The notes under the pieces were generated by a model. It had not been told where the DNA came from. It saw nothing but the letters and a program-made list of their open reading frames with translations, and made no database searches. From Victivallales bacterium (lineage in GTDB: Bacteria > Verrucomicrobiota > Lentisphaeria > Victivallales > UBA1829), in the NCBI GenBank assembly GCA_016285335.1, contig JAEEQO010000004.1, forward strand, positions 1 through 42,669: a DNA stretch of 42,669 nt, in the 5' to 3' direction. This document shows, piece after piece, positions 31,740 through 38,925 of this stretch. Numbering within the stretch: position 1 is the stretch's first letter; every line of letters starts with the position of its first letter. Both the position numbers and the translations under genes were made by a program.

Positions 31740-32246
31740 ATGGAAACCGGTGAAGTCTTTCTTTCCGAAAAGGGCGGCGTCCAGCACATCCGCGTGAAGG
31801 GCAACGCGTCGTTCGTCTGCGCCCCGCCGCTTCGCGAACTCGCGAAGAAGCTCGCCGCCGAGCCGTTCGGCGGCCTGACGATCGACCTGGAGGAATGCAC
31901 CTGGATGGACAGCACGTTCATGGGCATGCTCGCCATGCTCGGGCTGAACGCGAAGAAGAAAGGCGTGCCCGCCGAGATCGTGAACGCGTCCGAACAGAAC
32001 GAAAAGCTTCTCTGCGGCCTCGGCCTCAAGAAAGTCTTCGAGTTCAAAACCGGTCCGTCTTTCGCGGATGGCGACGATGTGCCCGCCGCCTCCAACGATA
32101 CCACCGACGAGGGCCGTGCCCGCAACGTGCTGGATGCGCACCAGACCCTGATGGACATTGACATAAGCAACGTCCCGAAATTCGAACGGGTCGTCGAGTT
32201 CGTCAAAAAGGACATCGACAAGATGGAGCAGGACAAGAAGTCCTGA
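31740..32246 (+). CDS. STAS-domain protein with acidic C-terminal extension
   Basis: The first 105 residues form a STAS domain with the loop WMDSTFMGMLAML and S58 at the phosphorylatable position. The remaining 60 residues are an acidic, then helical, extension (PSFADGDDVPAASNDTTDEG, then KFERVVEFVKKDIDKMEQDK). I chose the Met at 31740: AAGGAG (31726-31731) is eight bases away, whereas it is too close to the ATG at 31734. It sits 12 bases after alaS and before fumC. STAS antagonists act by partner switching with an anti-sigma or similar kinase; none is nearby. Confidence 0.8.
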   Translation: METGEVFLSEKGGVQHIRVKGNASFVCAPPLRELAKKLAAEPFGGLTIDLEECTWMDSTFMGMLAMLGLNAKKKGVPAEIVNASEQNEKLLCGLGLKKVFEFKTGPSFADGDDVPAASNDTTDEGRARNVLDAHQTLMDIDISNVPKFERVVEFVKKDIDKMEQDKKS

Positions 32247-32288
32247 AGCATATACAATCAATTTGTTTTGAACAGGAAACGCCCGATC

Positions 32289-33674
32289 ATGGCAGAGCGC
32301 ATCGAAACCGACAGCATGGGGCCCATTGCAGTCCCCGCGGAACACTACTGGGGCGCTCAGACGCAGCGTTCCCTGATCCATTTCAACATCGGGGACGACC
32401 TGATCCCGCGCGAGGTGATCCGCGGGTTCGCCGTCCTGAAAAAAGCCTGCGCGACCGCGAACCGCGGCCTCGGCAGGCTCGATCCGAAGCTCGCCGACGC
32501 GATCTGCGCCGTGTGCGACGAGATCCTCGCCGGGAAGTTCGACGGCGAATTTCCGCTGAAAGTCTGGATGACCGGCAGCGGCACGCAGTCCAATATGAAC
32601 GTGAACGAGGTCGTTTCCAACCGCGCGAACGAACTGCTCGGCGGCGAACGCGGCGCGAAGAAGCCCGTTCACCCGAACGACCACGTCAACAAGTCCCAGT
32701 CGTCCAACGACACGTTCCCGGCGGCCATGCACATCGCCGCCGCCTGCGCCGTCGTTCAGACGCTTCTGCCCGCCGTCCGCGAGCTCCGCGACGCCCTCGC
32801 GAAAAAGGAAGCCGAGTTCGCGTCCATCGTGAAGATCGGCCGCACGCACCTGCAGGACGCCGTGCCGCTCACGCTCGGGCAGGAGTTCTCCGGCTACCGC
32901 GCCCAGCTCGACGCCGCCATCGCGCGCATTGAAGGTGCGCTGCCAGAACTCTACGAACTCGCGCTCGGCGGGACCGCCGTCGGAACCGGTCTGAACGCTC
33001 CGAAGGGATTCGCCGAAGCCGCCGCGAAGGAGATCGCCGCGCTCACCGGACTGCCGTTCGTCTCCGGCCGCAACAAGTTCGCGCTTCTCGCCGGACACGA
33101 CGCCATCGCCGCCGCCAGCGGCGCCATACGCACGCTCGCCTGCGCGCTCATGAAGATGGCGAACGACATCCGCTGGCTGGCCAGCGGTCCCCGCTGCGGC
33201 CTCGGCGAGCTCATTCTGCCCGAAAACGAGCCCGGCTCGTCCATCATGCCCGGCAAGGTGAATCCGACCCAGTGCGAGGCAATGACCATGGTCTGTGTGC
33301 AGGTGATCGGGCTCGACACCGCCGTCGCAATGGCCGCCACGCAGGGCAATTTCGAGCTGAACGTCTTCAAGCCCGTGATGATCTTCGACCTGCTGACCGA
33401 AATCCGCCTTATCGCGGATTCCTGCCGTTCCTTCACGGAATTCGCGCTGGACGGTCTCCGCGCCGACACCGTCCGCATCGGCGAGCTCCTGAACCGTTCC
33501 CTGATGCTCGTGACCGCGCTGTCGCCGGTCATCGGGTACGACAACGCCGCCGCCATCGCGAAGACCGCCCACAAGAAGGGCATCACGCTGAAGCAGGCCG
33601 CGCTGGAAAGCGGGCTCATCGACGAAGCCGCGTTCGACGCCGCCGTCCGCCCGGAAAAGATGGTCGGGCTTTGA
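32289..33674 (+). CDS. fumC: Class II fumarate hydratase
   Basis: The 461-residue enzyme interconverts fumarate and malate without an iron-sulfur cluster. The family signature [16 protein letters not shown] begins at G316, placing the catalytic Ser at 318 as in E. coli Fum[18 protein letters not shown] and [17 protein letters not shown] are also present. I start at the ATG at 32289 ([20 protein letters not shown]), matching the usual N-terminus; an in-frame TTG at 32268 is less likely. It lies 42 bases after the STAS gene. In an anaerobe it would serve the fumarate/succinate branch. Confidence 0.95.
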   Translation: MAERIETDSMGPIAVPAEHYWGAQTQRSLIHFNIGDDLIPREVIRGFAVLKKACATANRGLGRLDPKLADAICAVCDEILAGKFDGEFPLKVWMTGSGTQSNMNVNEVVSNRANELLGGERGAKKPVHPNDHVNKSQSSNDTFPAAMHIAAACAVVQTLLPAVRELRDALAKKEAEFASIVKIGRTHLQDAVPLTLGQEFSGYRAQLDAAIARIEGALPELYELALGGTAVGTGLNAPKGFAEAAAKEIAALTGLPFVSGRNKFALLAGHDAIAAASGAIRTLACALMKMANDIRWLASGPRCGLGELILPENEPGSSIMPGKVNPTQCEAMTMVCVQVIGLDTAVAMAATQGNFELNVFKPVMIFDLLTEIRLIADSCRSFTEFALDGLRADTVRIGELLNRSLMLVTALSPVIGYDNAAAIAKTAHKKGITLKQAALESGLIDEAAFDAAVRPEKMVGL

Positions 33675-33742
33675 GCTGAAGCCGAACTCGCCCGATGCCG
33701 CGCGGCGGATAACCATTTTGAACGAACAGGATTGATCTTCCC

Positions 33743-34816
33743 ATGAACGACAACGATACCCTCGCCCTGCTTGAAACGCTCATCCGCACGCGTCCCGTCA
33801 CGACCGACACGGCGCGCGTGAACGCCGCCACCGAAGTCATGCGCGACTACCTCGAATCGCGCGGCATGTTCTGCCGCGTCGAGGAGTTCGCCGGACGGCA
33901 CATCCTGTACGCCTCGAACCGCGAAAGCGGCACGCCGGAGATCATCCTGAACTCGCATCTGGACGTGGTCCCCGCCGAGGAGGAGCAGTACGAACCGGTC
34001 GTCCGCGACGGAAAGATGTTCGGCCGCGGGACCTGCGACTGCCTCGGCAACGCGGTCTGCCTGGCGCGGATCCTGCTCGCGGCGAAGTCGCACGTCGCGG
34101 CGGTCTTCTCCGCCGACGAGGAGACCGGCGGCGAGACCACGAAGCACATGGTCGAGCTCGGTTACACGGCGAAACACGCCGTCCTCATCCTTGATTCCGG
34201 CGATTCGACCATCGTCTACGAGCAGAAAGGCGTGCTGGTCGTTCACCTGACCGCGAAGGGACGCGACGGCCATGCCGCGTATCCGTGGAACTGCGACGAC
34301 CCCATCGACAAGCTTATGGCGGGATTCGCGAAGTTCCGGGCGAAATGGCAGAATCCGTGCTCGGAAGACGACTGGCGGAACAGCATGTCCGCGTGCATGA
34401 TGTCCGCGGGGTCCGCCCCGAACCAGATCCCGCGCGAGGCGACCATGACCATCAATTTCCGCATTGTGGACGAGGCGTCGCGCGAGGCCATCCTGCGCGA
34501 CCTGGCGGAAACCACCGGATGCGAGGTCACGCTCGGCGAGGATATCCCGCCCGTGTCGTTCGACAAGGACGGCCCGGTGTTCAAACGGCTTCAGTCCGCG
34601 CTGGCCGAATACGCTTACGGCGGACGCGAAATCCCGCTGGCGCGCCTCTGCGGTGCGACCGATTCGCGTCACTGGAAAGCGCTCGGGATCCCCGTCCCCG
34701 TGCTTGGCGTGACCGGCGGCAACGAGCATTCCGCGGGCGAATACGTCGAGCTGGACTCCATCGGGCGTTATGCCGACGCCATCGTGAAGTTCGTGGACGG
34801 CCTCGCGGCGGAATAA
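33743..34816 (+). CDS. M20-family zinc amidohydrolase (ArgE/DapE/CPG2 group)
   Basis: The 357-residue protein has the M20 pattern: first metal-binding His in NSHLDVVP, bridging Asp in GRGTCDCLGN, catalytic Glu and metal ligand in SADEETGGE, Asp in LILDSGDST, and the last His in GGNEHSAGEYVEL. The dimerisation/lid domain (about 165-275, with KGRDGHAAYP) is inserted as usual. Members remove acyl groups from amino acids; acetylornithine deacetylase, succinyl-diaminopimelate desuccinylase and peptidases are all possible and I cannot choose. It starts 68 bases after fumC. Its stop lies 31 bases before the left repeat of the rhaB-associated element. Confidence 0.85.
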   Translation: MNDNDTLALLETLIRTRPVTTDTARVNAATEVMRDYLESRGMFCRVEEFAGRHILYASNRESGTPEIILNSHLDVVPAEEEQYEPVVRDGKMFGRGTCDCLGNAVCLARILLAAKSHVAAVFSADEETGGETTKHMVELGYTAKHAVLILDSGDSTIVYEQKGVLVVHLTAKGRDGHAAYPWNCDDPIDKLMAGFAKFRAKWQNPCSEDDWRNSMSACMMSAGSAPNQIPREATMTINFRIVDEASREAILRDLAETTGCEVTLGEDIPPVSFDKDGPVFKRLQSALAEYAYGGREIPLARLCGATDSRHWKALGIPVPVLGVTGGNEHSAGEYVELDSIGRYADAIVKFVDGLAAE

Positions 34817-34847
34817 CCCGCCTCAATTTTTCGATTTTTTACCCTGA

Positions 34848-34945
34848 ATCACCCGTAGACGGCGAGCGGGAATGACTTCGCGACAAGGTCGCGGGCTTCC
34901 GCTGCGTCTTTCAGGTCGCCGCTCGCGATCATTTGCGCGAGGATG
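34848..34945 (-). repeat. 98-bp direct repeat, left copy (attachment-site-like; duplicate of rhaB 3' end)
   Basis: This 98-bp segment is identical, base for base, to 37486-37583. On the minus strand it encodes the last residues of rhamnulokinase (AEARDLVAKSFPLAVYG, stop). Flanks differ at once on both sides. It marks the left end of a 2.64-kb insertion. Confidence 0.95.
34849..34945 (-). pseudogene. Displaced copy of the rhaB 3' end (32 codons)
   Basis: The minus-strand frame reads LAQMIASGDLKDAAEARDLV and on to the stop, identical to the C-terminus of RhaB at 37487. No start or upstream rhaB sequence is attached, so it is a remnant of the insertion-site duplication, not a gene. Confidence 0.85.
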
Positions 34946-35379
34946 ACACCGAATACAGCAGCCAGTCTTTCCACGCCTCGGTCGAAATCGAACTCCCTGA
35001 CGGCCTCACCCCGGACCAGCTGAACGAGAAGATCCACGAGACGTTCGCGCTCGTGCGCGACAGCGTGGAATCCGAGCTGCACGGAAACACGGTTCAGCAG
35101 TCCGCTCCGATCCCCCAGACCTTGAACACGCAGCCCCAGCCGGGACTGTACGACACCCAGCCGCAGAACGTATCGAAGCCTGCCTACGGCAAGAAGAACG
35201 GCACGACTTCGGATGCTCCTGCAAGCCCGAAGCAGGTCAAGTACCTCCTCGACCTCGCTCGGCAGTACGGTGTCTCTCCCGATCAGATCAAGGCGAAGTT
35301 CAACGTCCCCTCGCTCGAAAGCATGACCAAGACGCAGTGCAGCCGGGCCATCGATGAGCTCAGCGGAAAGGCGGCGTGA
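34933..35379 (+). CDS. Phage-type small protein with a C-terminal helical domain; possible 5' truncation
   Basis: The 148-residue frame opens with TTG at 34933, inside the 98-bp repeat. An in-frame stop at 34873 rules out a longer form, and there is no ATG or GTG and no clear Shine-Dalgarno, so the gene may have lost its original start at the element boundary. Residues 11-50 look like a compact domain (SFHASVEIELPDGLTPDQLN), followed by a Gln/Pro/Thr-rich linker. The C-terminal helical module (SPKQVKYLLDLARQYGVSPD, then KTQCSRAIDELSGKAA) is of a kind often found at the end of phage single-strand annealing or replication proteins. It overlaps no gene; the nuclease gene begins four bases after its stop. 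Confidence 0.55.
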   Translation: MREDDTEYSSQSFHASVEIELPDGLTPDQLNEKIHETFALVRDSVESELHGNTVQQSAPIPQTLNTQPQPGLYDTQPQNVSKPAYGKKNGTTSDAPASPKQVKYLLDLARQYGVSPDQIKAKFNVPSLESMTKTQCSRAIDELSGKAA

Positions 35380-35383
35380 ACTC

Positions 35384-36175
35384 ATGGAACGACAAATCGA
35401 AACCATGCGCGAAACGCCTCACTGGTCGTACAGTGCATTCAACACCTACTTGACGTGCCCGATGCGCTACTATTTCCGGTACATCGAGCACGCCGAGGTG
35501 GAACGGACTTCTGCGAGCATCCCCTTCGGTCGAGCCTTCCACGCTGTTCTGAGCGACCGTGCGAGGAAGGGCACCAGCTACACCATCGAGGACGCAAAGG
35601 AAGACTTCGCCGTCTACTTCCGAGGCGAAACCGAGGTCTGCGAGAACATCTCGTACAAGACCGAGGAAGATTACTGGTTCTGGAATCAACGTGGCTGCGA
35701 CATGCTCGACGTGGCGCTCGCTGACTGGCCGGACGACTACACCGTGAAGTCCGTGGCCGAAGCGTTCAGCGTGGACGTACCCGGTCTCAGCAAGCCGCTG
35801 GTCGGAGAATTCGACCTCGTGACCGTTGATGGCGGTGACGAGACGGTCTGCGATTGGAAGACCGCTTCGATGAAGTGGCTGAACGGCAAGGCTGACCGGG
35901 ATCTTCAGACCACGACATTCTGCTACGCCTATCAGCAGATGCACGGCGTGAATCCGCTGTTCAGGTTCGACGTCTTCACCAAGGCCAAAACGCCCGCGCA
36001 CCATCAGTTCTACACGCTCAGGACAAACGACGATTTCGACCGCTTCGTTTACCTCGCCGGGAAGATCGAGAAGGCCGTCAACAGCGGCATCTTCCTCCCG
36101 GTCGAATCCTGCATGAACTGCGCTGAGTGCGCCTACGGCAGCCGTTGCAAGGCGGCGCACAGAAAGGCGGGCTGA
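35384..36175 (+). CDS. PD-(D/E)XK nuclease (RecB/Cas4/AddB-like) with an iron-sulfur cysteine set
   Basis: The 263-residue protein has the RecB-family nuclease core: N-terminal WSYSAFNTYLTCPMRYYFRY with C25, H53 in FGRAFHAVL, D144 in LVGEFDLV, D157 and K159 in VCDWKTAS, and the downstream Q of RDLQTTTFCYAY. The C-terminus holds C243, C246, C249 and C255 (CMNCAECAYGSRC). One N-terminal plus three C-terminal Cys is the arrangement that binds a 4Fe-4S cluster in Cas4 and AddB. It probably processes DNA ends for replication or recombination. I chose the Met at 35384, after AAAGG; an ATG at 35354 would overlap the previous gene. No cas1, cas2 or CRISPR is present. Confidence 0.87.
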   Translation: MERQIETMRETPHWSYSAFNTYLTCPMRYYFRYIEHAEVERTSASIPFGRAFHAVLSDRARKGTSYTIEDAKEDFAVYFRGETEVCENISYKTEEDYWFWNQRGCDMLDVALADWPDDYTVKSVAEAFSVDVPGLSKPLVGEFDLVTVDGGDETVCDWKTASMKWLNGKADRDLQTTTFCYAYQQMHGVNPLFRFDVFTKAKTPAHHQFYTLRTNDDFDRFVYLAGKIEKAVNSGIFLPVESCMNCAECAYGSRCKAAHRKAG

Positions 36176-36178
36176 ACC

Positions 36179-36907
36179 ATGGGACTCATCATGCAGGAAG
36201 GCAAGTTCGTCAGCCGCGATGAGGTGGCGCGAATCGACACGCCCTGTTCGACCGACACCTGGCGGCCTGTTCCACACATCGACGTTATCGAGGCGGTGAC
36301 CAAGGTCGTCCGAGCTCACGATTGGGAGATCGAGGGCGAAAAGTTTGGGCTTGCCCGCGAGGGACAGAAGATGTTCGGCGTGATGGAAATTGCACGCTCA
36401 TCTTCGCCTGAATGGCATCGCTGTATCGGCATTCGTAATTCGCATGACAAAAGCTTCGCCGTAGGGCTGTCTGCGGGCATCGTGGTCTGCGTCTGCACAA
36501 ATATGGCGTTCGGCGGCACAACGGTCATCAAGCGTCGCCACACCAGCGGCATTGACCTTGCCGAGCTAATCGACCGTGCTGTTGCTTCGCTCGAAGACGA
36601 TTTCCTCACGACCGAAACCGTCTGCGAAGATTTGAAGGATGTTTACCTGAAGGATGACGATGAAGCCCGGAGCTCAATTGTGCGCGCTGCCGAGCTTGGC
36701 GTTATCAATTCCTGCGACATTCTTCCGGTCTATCGTGAGTTCAAAAAGCCCTCGCACGAGGAGTTCGCGGCTCCGACCCGCTGGAGCTTGATGAACGCCC
36801 TGACGGAAACCGTCAAAAAGTATTCGCCTCAGCGTGTTGATCACAGCTACCTCTCCTTGAACCGGGCATTCGGCTTGGACGGTCGTCCTGCCGAAATCTT
36901 CGCCTGA
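36179..36907 (+). CDS. DUF932-like phage/plasmid protein
   Basis: The 242-residue protein has the central motif GIRNSHDKSFAVGLSAGIVV followed by CVCTNMAFGG, typical of DUF932 phage/plasmid proteins, whose role is not established but which usually sit in recombination or replication modules. It begins three bases after the nuclease stop with AAAGGCGGG upstream, so the two are co-translated. The protein is short for the family, and its C-terminal part (RWSLMNALTETVKKYSPQRV) matches the tail region of such proteins. A strong hairpin follows at 36947. Confidence 0.75.
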   Translation: MGLIMQEGKFVSRDEVARIDTPCSTDTWRPVPHIDVIEAVTKVVRAHDWEIEGEKFGLAREGQKMFGVMEIARSSSPEWHRCIGIRNSHDKSFAVGLSAGIVVCVCTNMAFGGTTVIKRRHTSGIDLAELIDRAVASLEDDFLTTETVCEDLKDVYLKDDDEARSSIVRAAELGVINSCDILPVYREFKKPSHEEFAAPTRWSLMNALTETVKKYSPQRVDHSYLSLNRAFGLDGRPAEIFA

Positions 36908-36946
36908 ACCAAGCTCCTTTCGAGCACAACCCAGCAAAATCAAACC

Positions 36947-36972
36947 GAGGCGGGGCAATGTTGCTCCGCCTC
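36947..36972 (+). promoter_or_regulatory. Long hairpin between the DUF932-like gene and the small Pro-rich gene
   Basis: GAGGCGGGGCAA (36947-36958) pairs with TTGCTCCGCCTC (36961-36972) with one G-U pair. No U tract follows, so it may be a processing or stability element rather than an intrinsic terminator. Confidence 0.5.
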
Positions 36973-37015
36973 ATTCAACCTCAAATCAAACTAAACTTAC
37001 AGGAGGGACCAATCA

Positions 37016-37198
37016 ATGTCCGAAAACAAAAACAGCAACAACACCCCCGCGCAACCCGTCTACATCATGCCGCCGCCGCAGCCGCAGCAGAATGACAGCA
37101 GCATCTTCGACGGCCTCGGCAACATCGCTCTCAGCGTCCTCGCCGGGCTCGTCCTCGGTCAGATCGGAATCGGATTCCCGAAAATTCCGAAGCTGTGA
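37016..37198 (+). CDS. Small Pro/Gln-rich protein with one membrane-type segment
   Basis: The 60-residue product begins with a polar Asn/Pro/Gln-rich stretch (MSENKNSNNTPAQPVYIMPP) and ends with a hydrophobic segment (IALSVLAGLVLGQIGIGFP). AGGAGG at 37002-37007 lies nine bases before the ATG, the best ribosome-binding site in the element, which supports translation. I do not recognise a family. Its lone membrane segment could allow a toxin-like, holin-like or membrane-anchoring role, but nothing in the sequence decides this. Confidence 0.6.
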   Translation: MSENKNSNNTPAQPVYIMPPPQPQQNDSSIFDGLGNIALSVLAGLVLGQIGIGFPKIPKL

Positions 37199-37220
37199 TA
37201 CCGGATATCAAAAAGCCGGA

Positions 37221-37251
37221 AGCCGTTGGTTTCATCGCTAACGGCTTTTTT
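37221..37251 (+). terminator. Terminator of the element's gene cluster
   Basis: AGCCGTT (37221-37227) pairs with AACGGCT (37240-37246), followed by six T. It ends the transcript 23 bases after the small membrane gene. Confidence 0.85.
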
Positions 37252-37432
37252 GGAGGTTCTCCCCAAAAAAGAGAAAATGGCCTTGAAAAAAAACATCTCT
37301 ATGGTACATTATTTGTGCCAGACGGTGAAAAGAGCGGTCGTGGTGACGGCTCGCTGTCCGGTGGCACATTGAAAACTCGAAGATTGTTTTTTTCATACTC
37401 CGGAAAGAAGCCGAAAAAAGGCTGACCTCAGA

Positions 37433-37454
37433 TTTTTCCCCATTTTTTCCCCAT
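37433..37454. repeat. Two tandem 11-bp repeats near the right end of the element
   Basis: TTTTTCCCCAT occurs at 37433-37443 and again at 37444-37454, 32 bases inside the right 98-bp repeat. Repeats at such a place could be arm-type recombinase sites or replication iterons. Confidence 0.7.
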
Positions 37455-37485
37455 TTCCGTGGAAAAAACGTGTTTCTTCTGTTCG

Positions 37486-37583
37486 ATCACCCGTAGACGG
37501 CGAGCGGGAATGACTTCGCGACAAGGTCGCGGGCTTCCGCTGCGTCTTTCAGGTCGCCGCTCGCGATCATTTGCGCGAGGATG
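37486..37583 (-). repeat. 98-bp direct repeat, right copy, forming the functional 3' end of rhaB
   Basis: Identical to 34848-34945. It contains the last 32 codons of rhaB and the TGA stop (37487-37489) plus one base, so the kinase reading frame is complete on this side. Confidence 0.95.
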
Positions 37584-38905
37584 TTGCCGATGGCGGTCGC
37601 CTCGGTCGGGCCCGCCAGCACGCGGCGTCCTGTCGTGCGAGCAACAAGCCGCATGAAGAATCTGTCGCGCGTACCTCCGCCCAAAATGTTGAGCGTGTCG
37701 AACCTTTTACCCGTGATGGATTCGAGCTGGTCGACGCGTTTTTTGAAGCAGTCGGCGAGGGAATCGTAGATGCAGCGGACCAGCGCGGCGTCGCTCGGGA
37801 TTTCGCCCTGGCCGTGCTCCGCGCAGTAACGCCGCACGCGTTCGGGCATGTCGCCCGGCGGGAAGAACACCGCATCGTCCGGGTCGATCCTGAACGGCTG
37901 TTCCTCCTGCGGGGCCGCCATCGCCTCCATCTCCGCGAACGAAATGACTTTGCCCTGTTCGGTCCACGTGCGGCGGGTCTCCTGAAGCAGCCACGTGCCC
38001 ATGATGTTGCAGAGGAACCGGAACGTGTCCTCCACGCCGCGTTCGTTGGTGAAATGGCTGTCCAGCGCCTCCGGCGTGAGGATGGCAGAGCGGAGTTCCG
38101 CGCCGAGGAGAGCCCACGTGCCGAGGCTGATGTACAGCGCCTTTTCCGGGTCGGTGCAGGGCATGGCGAGCACCGCGCTCGCGGTGTCGTGCGAGGCGCA
38201 TTTCACGGCAGGGATGCGCGGGATGCCGAGGCGCGCCGCCGTTTCCGCCTTCAGACAACCGGCGGGCGATGCGGGCGGCACGAGCTTCGTGAAGAGTCCG
38301 GCGGGAAGCCCTGCGAGCTTGGATAATGCTTCGGTGTCCCATTCCGCATTGTTCGCCTTGAGCATCGCGCCTGTGCTCGCGATCGTGACCTCGCTGGTCG
38401 CCGTGCCGGTCAGCATGAAGTGAAGCGCGTCCGGCATGAGGAGCATCGTGGAGCTGTCCAGCGCCGCCGGATCGTCGCGGAATTCGGCGCAGAGTTGGTA
38501 GATCGTGTTGAAAACGAGCGGTTGGATGCCGTTGCGGGAGTAGAAATCCGCCTTGCCGATTTTCTTGTGGAACTCTTCTATTGCACTCTCCGTTCGTCCG
38601 TCGCGATAGCAGTACGGATCGTGCAGGAGTTCGCCGTTTCGGAACAGCGCGTAATCGACGCCCCATGTGTCGATGGAAAAGCTCACGAGGCCGGGCGCAG
38701 CTTCCGCCGCTTTTTTCAGCCCGGTTTCGAGCTCGCCGAGGAGTGTGCGGAAATCCCAGAAATAATGCCCGTCCTTCTCGTACGGATAGTTTTTGAAACG
38801 GTGGATTTCCTCGAGCTCAAGCCGTCCGTTCCGCACACGTCCGAGGATGGCGCGGCCGCTGCTCGCCCCGAGGTCGAACGCCAGATACTGTCTGTCCTGA
38901 TTCAT
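37487..38905 (-). CDS. rhaB: Rhamnulokinase
   Basis: The 472-residue FGGY-family kinase phosphorylates L-rhamnulose to rhamnulose-1-phosphate. It shows the N-terminal ATPase loop FDLGASSGRAILGRV, SFSIDTWGVDYALF, the sugar-binding RNGIQPLVFNTIYQL, and the ATP-site segments KCASHDTASAVLAMPC and LNILGGGTRDRFFMRLVART. The length is normal. The Met at 38905 has AGGAGA about 11 bases upstream. It lies 20 bases after rhaA in one operon. Its last 32 codons form the right repeat of the inserted element, and an identical tail fragment lies 2.6 kb away, so integration left the protein intact. No aldolase (rhaD) is in the window. Confidence 0.95.
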   Translation of the reverse strand: MNQDRQYLAFDLGASSGRAILGRVRNGRLELEEIHRFKNYPYEKDGHYFWDFRTLLGELETGLKKAAEAAPGLVSFSIDTWGVDYALFRNGELLHDPYCYRDGRTESAIEEFHKKIGKADFYSRNGIQPLVFNTIYQLCAEFRDDPAALDSSTMLLMPDALHFMLTGTATSEVTIASTGAMLKANNAEWDTEALSKLAGLPAGLFTKLVPPASPAGCLKAETAARLGIPRIPAVKCASHDTASAVLAMPCTDPEKALYISLGTWALLGAELRSAILTPEALDSHFTNERGVEDTFRFLCNIMGTWLLQETRRTWTEQGKVISFAEMEAMAAPQEEQPFRIDPDDAVFFPPGDMPERVRRYCAEHGQGEIPSDAALVRCIYDSLADCFKKRVDQLESITGKRFDTLNILGGGTRDRFFMRLVARTTGRRVLAGPTEATAIGNILAQMIASGDLKDAAEARDLVAKSFPLAVYG

Positions 38906-38925
38906 CTTTGCATCTTCTCCTGCTT

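Larger units (their letters stand above)
34848..37583. mobile_element. Non-autonomous integrated element in the 3' end of rhaB, bounded by 98-bp direct repeats
   Basis: Two identical 98-bp repeats enclose 2,540 bases with four plus-strand phage-like genes. One repeat plus the interior gives a 2,638-bp unit. The insertion lies at the rhaB stop codon and the repeat restores the coding end, as in site-specific integration at gene 3' ends. There is no integrase, transposase or relaxase gene, so the unit resembles a cis-mobilizable or satellite-type element that depends on another element's recombinase. The interior is less GC-biased than its neighbours. A misassembly at the repeat cannot be excluded from sequence alone. 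Confidence 0.75.

Noticed and set aside
29895..33716. 1273-codon minus-strand frame opposite alaS, STAS and fumC
   Set aside because: It spans three unmistakable plus-strand genes and their gaps; no domain or start signal.
34849..35406. 185-codon minus-strand frame ending in the RhaB C-terminus
   Set aside because: Only its last 32 codons are rhaB-derived, through the repeat; the rest is antisense to the element's first gene.
35384..36175. CRISPR-Cas system suggested by the Cas4-like nuclease
   Set aside because: No cas1, cas2, effector gene or repeat-spacer array occurs anywhere in the window; the nuclease fits a phage-type recombination module.
37195..37425. 76-codon frame after the small membrane gene in the element
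   Set aside because: It runs straight through the terminator hairpin, has no ribosome-binding site of note and looks like random sequence.
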